From assembly GCF_024614185.1 (NCBI RefSeq), contig NZ_JAHTLF010000013.1:488870-552869 (forward strand): a stretch of DNA of 64,000 nt. Reading direction: 5' to 3'. This document shows positions 1 through 8,192 of this stretch, piece after piece. Each line of letters starts with the position of its first letter. Within the stretch, counting starts at the first letter, position 1. A program made the translations under genes and the position numbers. This stretch comes from Nocardioides carbamazepini. GTDB taxonomy: Bacteria > Actinomycetota > Actinomycetes > Propionibacteriales > Nocardioidaceae. The notes under the pieces are model-generated. The model saw only the letters and a program-made list of their open reading frames with translations. It ran no database searches and was not told the origin of the DNA.

Positions 1-1
1 G

Positions 2-1126
2 GGGGCGACGATGCTCACCGATCTGGGTCTGGACCTCGACCCCCAGATGCCGGTCCGCGCCCTCGGCCCGGGCAGCCAGACGCTCGTCGAGATCGCCCGC
101 GAGTCCCACCGCGGCGGCCGGATCCTCATCCTGGACGAGCCCACCGCCTCGTTGGGCGGCCACGACGCCGCCCTCATCCACCGCCTCGTTCGCCAGCTCG
201 CCGCGAACGGCACCAGCGTCGTCTACATCTCGCACCATCTCGACGAGGTGATCGGCCTCAGCGACGATGTGACCGTTCTCCGCGACGGCCGGGTCGTCCT
301 GACCGCCGAGACGGCGAGCACCTCCGCAGCCGACATCGTCTCGGCCATGGTCGGCACGACGGTCGTCAACGACCGGCCCCCGCGGCCCGAGCGCCCCCAC
401 GTCCCCGTGCTCCGCATCGACGGGCTCTCCCGCCCGGGCCGGATCGCCGACCTGAGCGTGACGGTCGGCGCCGGAGAGATCGTGGCGGTCATCGGGCAGG
501 CCGGCGACGGCCACGAGGAGCTCTTCCCGTTCCTCAGCGGCATGCGCAGGGGATACGACGGCACGGTGACCCTCCGCGACGAGCGGATCCGGCCCCATCA
601 GGTCACCCGCTCGCTGAGGTCGGGCCTGCGATGCGTCACCGGCGACCGTCTGGGCACCGGCCTCGTCCCTCAGCTCAGCGTGGACGAGAACGTCACGGCG
701 CTGCACCCGACGGCGCGCCGTCCGCTGATGCGCTGGGGCCACCTCCGCTCCCTGGCGGGCGAGGCCCGTTCGCGGTTCGGCGTCACGACCCTGCAGCCCA
801 ACCCGCCGGTGTCGGCGCTGTCGGGCGGCAACCAGCAGAAGGCGCTGCTGGCGAAGTGGCTCTCCGGCTCCTCCGTCAGCGCCTGCCTGCTCGAGGACCC
901 GACCGGCGGCGTCGACATCCAGGCCAAGGCCGAGATCCACACGATCATCGAGGACCTGGCCGACTCCGGCATCGCGGTGCTCCTCGCCAGCTCGGACACC
1001 GACGAGGTCATGCGCCTCGCCGATCGCGTCGTCGTCGTCCGCGACGGCAGGGCGATCGCAGAACGAAGCGTCGACGACCTCACCCACGACGCTCTCACCC
1101 ATCTCCTCCTGGGAGGCTCGCAGTGA
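2..1126 (+). CDS. Sugar-type ABC importer ATPase, RbsA/MglA family (5' end outside window)
   Basis: This is the energy-coupling subunit of an Rbs/Mgl-type importer, a tandem-nucleotide-binding-domain ATPase at the inner face of the membrane. The open frame continues to the left edge and the Walker A motif of domain 1 is missing, so the gene starts upstream. Visible are a signature-like LGPGSQ and Walker B LILDEPTASL in domain 1, and LSGGNQQK with a D-loop-like GGVD in domain 2. Two oddities: the domain 2 Walker B reads CLLEDP instead of the usual LLDEP, and its P-loop region (GQAGDGHEEL) lacks the Lys-Ser/Thr pair, though a degenerate second P-loop is common in this family. The stop overlaps the next start (GTGA), so it is translationally coupled to the permease. 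Confidence 0.88.
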   Translation, partial: GATMLTDLGLDLDPQMPVRALGPGSQTLVEIARESHRGGRILILDEPTASLGGHDAALIHRLVRQLAANGTSVVYISHHLDEVIGLSDDVTVLRDGRVVLTAETASTSAADIVSAMVGTTVVNDRPPRPERPHVPVLRIDGLSRPGRIADLSVTVGAGEIVAVIGQAGDGHEELFPFLSGMRRGYDGTVTLRDERIRPHQVTRSLRSGLRCVTGDRLGTGLVPQLSVDENVTALHPTARRPLMRWGHLRSLAGEARSRFGVTTLQPNPPVSALSGGNQQKALLAKWLSGSSVSACLLEDPTGGVDIQAKAEIHTIIEDLADSGIAVLLASSDTDEVMRLADRVVVVRDGRAIAERSVDDLTHDALTHLLLGGSQ

Positions 1127-2091
1127 ACTCCATCAGCCTGAACAGGGCCACCCTCGGCCTTCCCCCGGCGCTCACCCGCCATGCCGGCCTGGCAGCCGTG
1201 CTCGTCCTCATCTGCCTCTATCTCTCGGTTCGCTCCGAGGTCTTCGCGACGACGCCCAACCTGGTCAACGTGCTGCGGCAGGTCGCCGTGATGGCCGTCC
1301 TGGCGGCGGGCCTGACCGTCCTCATGGCCGCCGGCGGGCTGGACTTCTCGCTCGGGAGCCAGGTGGCCGTGGTCGTCGCGGTGGTCGCGCGGCTCCTCGA
1401 GAGCGGCACCCATGTCGTCATCGCCAGCATCTGCGGCGTGCTGCTCGGCGCCACGTTCGGCCTGGTCAACGGGCTGGTCGTCACCGTCTTCAAGGTGGCG
1501 CCCTTCGTCACCACCCTCGCGACGGCGACGGTGCTGGACGGCGCCGCCCTGATCGCGATGAAGGGCCAGAGCGTGTCGGCCGGCGGCGCGCTCACCGACC
1601 TCGGCACCGGCGAGCTCCTCGGGATCCCCTACCTGCTGCTGATCGCCGTCCTCGTCATCGGCGGCGCCGCGGCGACCCTGCGCTGGACGCGGTTCGGCCG
1701 CGACGCGCTCGCCATCGGCGGCAACGCCGTCGCGGCCCGGCTGGGCGGCATTCCGGTACTCCGGCACACGGTCATGCTGTACGTCGCCAACGGCATGCTG
1801 GCCGGACTGGCCGGCATCATGCTCCTCTCCAGGCTGGGGGCCGCCAGTCCCGGGACGGCAGGCCTGCACCTCGAGCTGACCGTCGTCGCGGCCGTCGTGA
1901 TCGGCGGAACCGCGCTGCACGGCGGCAACGCCACCGTCGCCGGAACCGTGCTGGGCGTCCTGCTCCTCGGGATCGTCGCGAACGGGATCAACCTGCTCCA
2001 GATCGACTCCTTCTACCAGTCGGTCGCCGTGGGCGTGGTTCTCCTCGTGGCCGCCGTCGTCAACCAGCTCCGACACCGCGGCCCGCACTGA
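1123..2091 (+). CDS. Rbs-type ABC importer permease (RbsC/BPD_transp_2 family)
   Basis: Membrane subunit of the importer, 322 residues, the usual RbsC length. It has about eight to ten hydrophobic segments and family hallmarks such as the VLMAAGGLDFSLGS region and the GGTALHGGNATVAGTVLGV segment near the C-terminus. The GTG start sits in a GTGA overlap with the ATPase stop, and no other start fits the family length. The substrate cannot be read from the sequence. Although the family is typically sugar-specific, the downstream enzymes are hydrolases rather than sugar kinases or isomerases. Confidence 0.88.
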   Translation: MNSISLNRATLGLPPALTRHAGLAAVLVLICLYLSVRSEVFATTPNLVNVLRQVAVMAVLAAGLTVLMAAGGLDFSLGSQVAVVVAVVARLLESGTHVVIASICGVLLGATFGLVNGLVVTVFKVAPFVTTLATATVLDGAALIAMKGQSVSAGGALTDLGTGELLGIPYLLLIAVLVIGGAAATLRWTRFGRDALAIGGNAVAARLGGIPVLRHTVMLYVANGMLAGLAGIMLLSRLGAASPGTAGLHLELTVVAAVVIGGTALHGGNATVAGTVLGVLLLGIVANGINLLQIDSFYQSVAVGVVLLVAAVVNQLRHRGPH

Positions 2092-2144
2092 CCGGACGGC
2101 CGCACCTCGATCTCGGAACTCACCCAGCCCGAAAGGCAACCACC

Positions 2145-3095
2145 ATGATGAAGTCCCGCATTCTCACCGCCGCCCTCGCCGCGACAGCGGCAACGACCAG
2201 CCTGGCCGCCTGCGGCTCGGGCTCGGACTCCGGCGACAGCGACGACGCCGCGTACGCCATCGGCTTCGTGAACGCCGACAGCCTCGACTTCCACCAGTGC
2301 CTCGAGGCGGGGATCGACGACCAGGCGCAGACCGTTCCCGTGGAGGTCGTGCACGCGAACTCGGCGCGGGACCCTGCCAAGGAGCAGGCGAACGTCGAGG
2401 ACATGATCGTGCGGCAGGTCGATGCGATCGTGCTCCAGACCGTCAACATCGACTCGCTCGAGGGGGCCATCGCGAAGGCCGTCGCGGCCGACATCCCCAT
2501 CTTCCTCACCTCCGTCGGAGGCCCCGACATGGCGGGGGTCGCGGGAGCCGAGCTGTCCGACGTCCAGCACACCGGCGAGGTCTCCGCCGAGTGGCTCAAT
2601 GAGGACTCGGCGGGACAGGACGTGGACGTCGCCATCATCGCCGGAGCGCCTGGCGCGGCCTCGGACCTGTTCGTCGGCGGCTTCAAGTCCGCGCTCGGCC
2701 CCCATGCCACCGTCGTCTTCGAGCAGCCCGGCATGTTCCAGCGCGCGAAGGCACAGGAGGTCGCCGAGAACCTCCTGCAGTCCAACCCCGACGTCGACTA
2801 CGTCTTCGTCCCCAACGAGGAGATGGGCTTCGGAGCGCTGACCGCGTTCGAGAACGCCGGTCGGTCCGACATCAAGATCATCACCAACGGCGGCACCGAG
2901 GACGGGCTGGAGGCCACCAGCGAGGGCCGCTTCGCGATGCTGGTCGCGAGCTCGCCGTACGAGCTCGGGGTGAAGGCGGTCAGCACCATGGTCGACCTGC
3001 TGGAGAACCCCACCGACGAGCCCGTCATCGGCCAGATCCCGACCACGGTGGTCACCAAGGACAACGTCGACGACGCACCCTCCTACTGCGGCTGA
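2145..3095 (+). CDS. Rbs-type periplasmic-binding lipoprotein (solute receptor)
   Basis: Extracytoplasmic receptor delivering substrate to the adjacent permease. It is 316 residues with a lipoprotein signal (MMKSR, hydrophobic stretch, LAAC lipobox with Cys23), so it is expected to be lipid-anchored outside the membrane. The body follows the type I periplasmic-binding fold (Peripla_BP_4), with segments such as VDAIVLQTVNIDSLEGAI and PDVDYVFVPNEEMGFGALTA. GAAAGG lies about 9 nt upstream of the ATG. It follows the permease by about 50 bp, giving gene order ATPase-permease-receptor. Ligand unknown. Confidence 0.87.
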   Translation: MMKSRILTAALAATAATTSLAACGSGSDSGDSDDAAYAIGFVNADSLDFHQCLEAGIDDQAQTVPVEVVHANSARDPAKEQANVEDMIVRQVDAIVLQTVNIDSLEGAIAKAVAADIPIFLTSVGGPDMAGVAGAELSDVQHTGEVSAEWLNEDSAGQDVDVAIIAGAPGAASDLFVGGFKSALGPHATVVFEQPGMFQRAKAQEVAENLLQSNPDVDYVFVPNEEMGFGALTAFENAGRSDIKIITNGGTEDGLEATSEGRFAMLVASSPYELGVKAVSTMVDLLENPTDEPVIGQIPTTVVTKDNVDDAPSYCG

Positions 3096-3100
3096 GGCTC

Positions 3101-3916
3101 ATGAGCATGGAGAAGCCACCGGGAAGCTCGGTCCGCAGCGTGCAGTCGGTCGACCGTGCCGTCGACATCATGCTCGCCTTCACCGCCGCGCATCCTCAGC
3201 TGACCTTGCGGGACCTCGCGGACACCGTCGGGCTGCCGGCGTCGAGCACCCACCGCATCGCGCGCACCCTCGTCGAACGCGGCTTCCTACGCCAGGACGA
3301 CTGGGGCAGCTACGCGCTCGGCTCCCGGCTGCTGGAGCTGGGAGGTCTGGTCTCGAACGCCGGCACGCTGAGCCGGGTGACGTCCGACGTCGTCCACACG
3401 ATGGCCGAGACGACCGGCGAGACGATCCTGGTCGCCGAGGCCAACTGGATCGACAACACGGTCCTGATCACCCGCAAGATCGACTCGACGCACGTGCTGA
3501 GCGTCGCCTCCCCCGTCGGCAAGCGCTCGGGCATGGGCGGTGGGTGCATCGGCAAGGCGGTCCTGGCGGGCCTCCCGAGTGAGGAGGCGGAGATCCTCCT
3601 GCCGCGCATCCACCTGGTCCGCCGTACGCCCTCGAGTGTCGTCGGCACCGACCAGCTCGCCGAGCAGGTCGATCTGGCGCGGCGTCGTGGCTGGGCCTCG
3701 GAGAGCGACGAGTACATCCCGGGGGTCTCCGGCGTCGCGGTCCCCGTCACGCTCACCGCTCGTCCCATCGGCGCGGTCGCGGTCATCGTGCCGACGGCTC
3801 GGGGACAGGCGAAGCGCCTCGCCGAGCTCGGCAAGGCCCTCACCAAGCTCGTCGCGGCCGCGTCCAAGAAGGCTATCGACGACCTCGACACCGGATCAGC
3901 AAGGAAGAGCCCATGA
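3101..3916 (+). CDS. IclR-family transcriptional regulator
   Basis: Likely ligand-responsive regulator of this catabolic operon. It is 271 residues: an N-terminal winged helix-turn-helix at about residues 15-75 (SVDRAVDIMLAF, LADTVGLPASSTHRIARTL) followed by an IclR effector-binding domain to about residue 255 (GGGCIGKAVLAG, GVSGVAVPV). It begins only 5 bp after the receptor gene and overlaps the next gene by ATGA, so it is cotranscribed with the transporter and enzymes. That is compatible with autoregulation by the imported compound, which is inference. Confidence 0.9.
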   Translation: MSMEKPPGSSVRSVQSVDRAVDIMLAFTAAHPQLTLRDLADTVGLPASSTHRIARTLVERGFLRQDDWGSYALGSRLLELGGLVSNAGTLSRVTSDVVHTMAETTGETILVAEANWIDNTVLITRKIDSTHVLSVASPVGKRSGMGGGCIGKAVLAGLPSEEAEILLPRIHLVRRTPSSVVGTDQLAEQVDLARRRGWASESDEYIPGVSGVAVPVTLTARPIGAVAVIVPTARGQAKRLAELGKALTKLVAAASKKAIDDLDTGSARKSP

Positions 3917-4692
3917 ACGTCAACCTCACCGACCATCGCGACGGGACCCGGGCGGGGTGGGTCCACTTCCGCTCGGGAGAGGAGCTGGTCCGCGGATACC
4001 TCGCGCTACCCGACGGCTCGAGCGGTGCCGGCCCCTACCCGGTGGTGGTCACCGCACACGAGAACCTCGGCGTCACGGCGCATCGGCAGGAGGTCACGCG
4101 GCGGCTGGCCGCCGAGGGCTTCGTCTCCCTGACCGTCGACCTGTTCAGCCGGCTGGGCGGCCTGCCACCCCAGAACTTCGCGAGCCAGGACGAGCGTCGT
4201 GCCCTCGCGTTCCTGGCCGCCCACGACGAGCGGGCGGTGCCGGACCTCCAGGCCGGGCTCGAGTTCGCCCGCTCGCTCGCGGCGGCCGATCCGCAGCGCG
4301 CGGGCGCGCTCGGGTTCTGCCTCGGCGGCGGCACGGTCCTCGCCTGGGGGACGGCGACCGACGACCTCGACGTCATCGTCTCCCTGTACGGCATCCCGAT
4401 CCTCCCGGCCGAGTACTCGCCCACGGGTGAGCCGCTCTCTCGGCTGCCGCTGCTGGAGCGGTTGCGGGCGCCCGTCCAGTTCCACTTCGGGGGCAGCGAC
4501 GAGGCCATCCCGGCCGAGCAGGTCGACGCCCTCGAGCGCACCCTCGCGACCGCGGCCAAGGGTGCCGAGCTCCACCGTTACGAGGGAGCGGGGCACGCCT
4601 ACCACGACGACACGCACCCCAACTTCCATCGCCGCGCCGCCGACCTGACCTGGTCGCGGACCGTGCGACGGCTGCGGGAGTCGCTCGGGTGA
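3913..4692 (+). CDS. Dienelactone hydrolase-family protein
   Basis: Cytoplasmic alpha/beta hydrolase of the dienelactone hydrolase family, 259 residues. A Cys nucleophile elbow GFCLGGG (Cys136), Asp196 in GGSDEAIP and His228 in GAGHAY form the expected Cys-Asp-His triad. Glu50 in TAHENLG matches the conserved Glu of true dienelactone hydrolases. In aromatic degradation these enzymes open dienelactones to maleylacetate, but many family members have other substrates. ATGA overlap with the IclR gene and GTGA overlap with the next hydrolase show tight coupling. Confidence 0.85.
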   Translation: MNVNLTDHRDGTRAGWVHFRSGEELVRGYLALPDGSSGAGPYPVVVTAHENLGVTAHRQEVTRRLAAEGFVSLTVDLFSRLGGLPPQNFASQDERRALAFLAAHDERAVPDLQAGLEFARSLAAADPQRAGALGFCLGGGTVLAWGTATDDLDVIVSLYGIPILPAEYSPTGEPLSRLPLLERLRAPVQFHFGGSDEAIPAEQVDALERTLATAAKGAELHRYEGAGHAYHDDTHPNFHRRAADLTWSRTVRRLRESLG

Positions 4693-5546
4693 GCATCTGG
4701 AACGACTACACGGGCTCGGAGGTGCGGATGGTCCGGTACGGCGGGATCCGCACCCGGACCGTCATCACCCCCGCACGCGTTGCCGACCACGGCGCGCCGC
4801 CGGTGCTCATGCTGCACGGCCGGGGCGGCCATCTGGAGTCCTTCCACCGCAACGTGCCGGCGCTCTCGGCCGGTCGCGCCCTGGTCTCGCTGGATCTCCT
4901 GGGGCACGGCCTGACCGAGCAGGCCGGCAGCCGGTACGACGTCGGCGAGATCGCCGACCACCTGGCCCACGCGATGACGAGCCTCGATGACGGGCGTGGC
5001 TTCGACGTCGTTGCGCAGTCGCTGGGCGCGTGGGCGGTCCTGCACCTGCTCGCCACCCGGTCCCCCAGCGTGCGGCGCCTGGCGCTCATCGAGCCCGCCG
5101 GCCTCCAGACCCACGCCGAGCGGATGAGCGACCCGCGGGTCCGGACAGCGACCGCCTCGGGCGGGCGGGCGTTCGACGACCCGAGCGCCGACAACGTCCG
5201 GCTCCGGTTCGCCCAGCTGCTCCACGATCAGGTCACCCTCGACGAGGAGCTGGTCGACCTGCGCCGGCGTCTCTACGCGCTGCCGGGCGCGGCGCAGGTC
5301 CATCGGGCCGTGCGCACCGCGGACAACGAGCCCCACGTGGTGCGGCCGGAGTCCCTCGTCCCCGCCGACCGCTCGATGCTGTTCCTGCGCGGCGAGCACG
5401 GCCACCTGCCGTCCGCGCTGCTGGACGACTTCGCCGGCCGGCTCCCGGACGCCCAGGTCGTGACGATCCCGGGGGCCAAGCAATGGCCGCACTACGAGCG
5501 GCCCGACCTCGTCAACACCCACCTCCTGCGACACCTCGAAAGGTGA
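4689..5546 (+). CDS. Alpha/beta hydrolase, MhpC/BphD-like, copy 1
   Basis: Alpha/beta-fold hydrolase, 285 residues. It shows an oxyanion-region HGRGGH (His43), nucleophile elbow VAQSLGAW (Ser111) and a likely catalytic His268 in KQWPHYERPD. The fold and spacing resemble hydrolases acting on meta-cleavage products, but the substrate is not determinable. It is clearly paralogous to the next gene: both begin MS-I/F-WN, share an RTR motif near residue 20, and have equivalent nucleophile and histidine positions. This suggests local duplication and divergence. The GTG start lies in a GTGA overlap. Confidence 0.82.
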   Translation: MSIWNDYTGSEVRMVRYGGIRTRTVITPARVADHGAPPVLMLHGRGGHLESFHRNVPALSAGRALVSLDLLGHGLTEQAGSRYDVGEIADHLAHAMTSLDDGRGFDVVAQSLGAWAVLHLLATRSPSVRRLALIEPAGLQTHAERMSDPRVRTATASGGRAFDDPSADNVRLRFAQLLHDQVTLDEELVDLRRRLYALPGAAQVHRAVRTADNEPHVVRPESLVPADRSMLFLRGEHGHLPSALLDDFAGRLPDAQVVTIPGAKQWPHYERPDLVNTHLLRHLER

Positions 5547-5551
5547 CCACC

Positions 5552-6430
5552 ATGTCCTTCTGGAACGCCACACTCGGCGCCGAGATCCGCTACCACCAGG
5601 CCGGTGCCTGGCGCACCCGCTCGCTCGAAGCAGGCTCGACCGGAGAGCACGTCATCATGATCGGCGGCCTCACCGGACACGCCGAGGGCTTCGTCCACAA
5701 CGTCCTGCCCCTGGCGGAGCGGGGACTGCAGGTCCACGCCATCGACGCGATCGGGCACGGGTTCACCGACAAGCCCCTCGACGTCACGTACCACGCCCCA
5801 CTCTTCACCGAGCACCTGCTCGCCCTCATGGATGCGCTCGGGATCGAGCGGGCCCACATCGTCGGCCAGAGCCTGGGCGGCTGGATCGCACTCCACACCG
5901 CGCGCCATCATCCCGAGCGCGTCGGCAAGATCGTGTTCGCGACCGGTGCCGGCATCCTGCTCGACGACGAGGAGAGCCGGCGCGAGAGCGCCGACGTCCA
6001 CACCCGGGTCCGCGATGTCACCAAGAAGGCGGTCGACGCGCCCACCCACGACTCCGTGCGCACCCGGCTCGAGTGGCTCATGGCGGACCCGTCGTCGGTG
6101 ACCGACGAGCTCGTCGAGGCGCGGTACCGGATCTACACCCTGCCCGACAGCCGGCTCGCCATGGCCAAGCTGGTCGCCGAGCAGCCCGGCGAGGAGAACC
6201 GGGCTCACCTCCTGACCGAGGCCGAGCTCGCCGCCATCCCCCACGACGTCCTGGTGCTGTGGTCGGACCAGAATCCGACGACCCGCGCGGAGGTGGGCCG
6301 CCGCGCGGCCGAGCTGCTGCCCAACGGCTCCTTCGAGCTGATCACCGGCGCCGGTCACTGGCCGATGTTCGAGCAGCCCGAGCAGTTCAACAGGCTGGTG
6401 GGCGAGTTCCTGGCCGGACATGGCGCCTGA
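5552..6430 (+). CDS. Alpha/beta hydrolase, MhpC/BphD-like, copy 2
   Basis: Paralogue of the preceding gene, 292 residues. Nucleophile elbow VGQSLGGW (Ser107), a likely acid in LVLWSDQNP, and His269 in GAGHWPMFEQP form a complete Ser-Asp-His triad. The ATG start is supported by GAAAGG about 9 nt upstream, and the gene follows copy 1 by only 5 bp. The strongest family resemblance is to C-C bond hydrolases of meta-cleavage pathways (MhpC/BphD), but a general esterase role is possible. Its 3' end overlaps the aldolase gene by 11 bp. Confidence 0.84.
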   Translation: MSFWNATLGAEIRYHQAGAWRTRSLEAGSTGEHVIMIGGLTGHAEGFVHNVLPLAERGLQVHAIDAIGHGFTDKPLDVTYHAPLFTEHLLALMDALGIERAHIVGQSLGGWIALHTARHHPERVGKIVFATGAGILLDDEESRRESADVHTRVRDVTKKAVDAPTHDSVRTRLEWLMADPSSVTDELVEARYRIYTLPDSRLAMAKLVAEQPGEENRAHLLTEAELAAIPHDVLVLWSDQNPTTRAEVGRRAAELLPNGSFELITGAGHWPMFEQPEQFNRLVGEFLAGHGA

Positions 6431-7136
6431 GGCGGCCCCGCCGGACCCCCGCCGGGCCGTGGTCGAGGCCGGCCAGGTCCTCGCCGACCACGGCCACGCC
6501 GACCTGGTCTGGGGACACGTCTCCCTTCGCGACGAGGACGGGCGAGGGCTGTGGCTCAAGCGTCCCGGCCTGGGGTTCGACGAGGTCCTCGAGGACGACG
6601 TCCAGCTGCTCGACCTCGACGGCGATGTCGTCGAGGGCGATGGCCCGCCCCACCTGGAGCGCTTCATCCACACCGAGGTGCTGCGGGCGCGTCCGGACGT
6701 CGCCTGCGTCGTGCACACGCATCCGGAGGCGGCCACGACGCTGGCGTCGACCGGTCTCCCGCTGCGGCCCGTCGCCCACGAGGCCACGCTGTTCGTGCCG
6801 CCCGACATCGCGCGCTTCGTGGAGACGGGCGACCTCATCCGGACGCCCGAGCTGGGCGCGGCCGTCGCCGAGGCGCTCGGCGAGCGCAACGCGCTGCTGT
6901 TGGTCAACCACGGCGTCGTCGTCGTCGGCTCGTCGGTCCCCGAGGCCGTCTTCGCGGCCGTGCTGCTGGAGAAGGCGTGCCGGATGCAGCTCATGGCCCT
7001 GTCCGCGGCCGGCGGCGACCTGCGCGTGTCCGACGATACCGAGGCACTCGCCAAGAGAGCGCGCTGCTACTCCAGCGTGCAGATGCACCACGGATGGGAC
7101 TACCTGCGCCGGCGCAACGACCGCCGCCGGCGCTAG
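6420..7136 (+). CDS. Class II aldolase/adducin-family protein
   Basis: Metal-dependent aldolase/decarboxylase fold, 238 residues. Zinc-ligand motifs are VVHTHPEA (His99, His101) and VNHGV (His164). The family includes fuculose-phosphate aldolase, ribulose-phosphate 4-epimerase and decarboxylases of aromatic-pathway intermediates. The last enzyme gene of the operon, it overlaps the upstream hydrolase by 11 bp, so it most likely acts in the same pathway, cleaving or decarboxylating an intermediate. It converges with the DUF808 gene, with only 15 bp between the stops. Confidence 0.83.
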   Translation: MAPEAAPPDPRRAVVEAGQVLADHGHADLVWGHVSLRDEDGRGLWLKRPGLGFDEVLEDDVQLLDLDGDVVEGDGPPHLERFIHTEVLRARPDVACVVHTHPEAATTLASTGLPLRPVAHEATLFVPPDIARFVETGDLIRTPELGAAVAEALGERNALLLVNHGVVVVGSSVPEAVFAAVLLEKACRMQLMALSAAGGDLRVSDDTEALAKRARCYSSVQMHHGWDYLRRRNDRRRR

Positions 7137-7151
7137 CCGACTACTCCCCGG

Positions 7152-8132
7152 TCAGTGCGAGGGCGTGGTGTCGCTCTCGTGGCGCTCGACCGGGTCCTTG
7201 TCGCCCTTGAACGGCAGGAGGGACACGATCACGACGACGACGGCGCCGACCACGAGACCGATCACTGCCGAGATGCCGGTGTTGGCGAGCCACGCCAGCA
7301 CGCTGCCGAGGAAGCCGTGGACGGCGTGCTCGATGTCGTGCTCGATGCCGTGCACCCACTCGTAGGGCGCGTCCCACCAGCCGACCTCGTGCACGTTGAC
7401 GAGCAGGATGTGACCGCCGACCCAGAGCATGGCGACGGTGCCGACGACCGAGATGACCGACAGCAGTCTCGGCATGGCGGCGACCAGGCCGCGGCCGACC
7501 TTCTGCGCGAACGCCGACGGCCGCTGCGAGAGGAGCAGGCCGGTGTCGTCCATCTTCACGATGAGGGCGACCACTCCGTAGACGACGATCGTGATCGCGA
7601 TCGCGACCACGACCAGGATCGCGAGCCGGGCCCAGAAGCCCTCGGCGGCGACCTCGTCGAGCGCGATCACCATGATCTCGGCCGAGAGGATGAGATCGGT
7701 CCGGATGGCTCCGGCCACCATCTGCTTCTCGGCCTCCGGGCTGATCACGGTGGCCGGGAGCTCGTGGTCGTCATGCTTGGCGAGCAGGTGCCACACCTTG
7801 TGCGCGCCCTCGTAGGCGAGGAAGGTGCCGCCGACCATCAAGATGACGGGGAGCAGGTCGGGCAGGAACTCGCTGAGCAGCAGCGCCGCCGGGAGGATGA
7901 ACAACAGCTTGTTGCGGATGGAGCCGATCGCGATCTGCTTCACGATCGGCAGCTCGCGCTCGGCGGCGACACCGTGGACGTACTGCGGTGTCACCGCCGT
8001 GTCGTCGACCACCACACCGGCCGCCTTCGCCGTGGCACGACCGGCCGCTGCGCCGACATCGTCGATCGACGCGGCGGCCATCTTGGCGATGGCGGCGACG
8101 TCGTCGAGCAGGCCGAACAGGCCGGCGCTCAT
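7152..8132 (-). CDS. DUF808 (YedI-family) membrane protein
   Basis: 326-residue integral membrane protein of the DUF808/YedI family, biochemical role unknown. The N-terminal MSAGLFGLLDDVAAIAKMAAAS stretch and the following DDTAVTPQYVHG motif are family hallmarks. They are followed by about six hydrophobic segments, including LLFILPAALLLSEFLPDLLP and a C-terminal AVIGLVVGAVVVVIVSLLPF. The last ~20 residues are charged. Transcribed alone, converging with the catabolic operon. Family assignment is firm; no function is inferred. Confidence 0.88.
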   Translation of the reverse strand: MSAGLFGLLDDVAAIAKMAAASIDDVGAAAGRATAKAAGVVVDDTAVTPQYVHGVAAERELPIVKQIAIGSIRNKLLFILPAALLLSEFLPDLLPVILMVGGTFLAYEGAHKVWHLLAKHDDHELPATVISPEAEKQMVAGAIRTDLILSAEIMVIALDEVAAEGFWARLAILVVVAIAITIVVYGVVALIVKMDDTGLLLSQRPSAFAQKVGRGLVAAMPRLLSVISVVGTVAMLWVGGHILLVNVHEVGWWDAPYEWVHGIEHDIEHAVHGFLGSVLAWLANTGISAVIGLVVGAVVVVIVSLLPFKGDKDPVERHESDTTPSH

Positions 8133-8192
8133 CGACGGACTCCGCGGGCGGGACGGACCGGTCCGGAGGGGCTGCGGGGCATGGGCGAAAGG

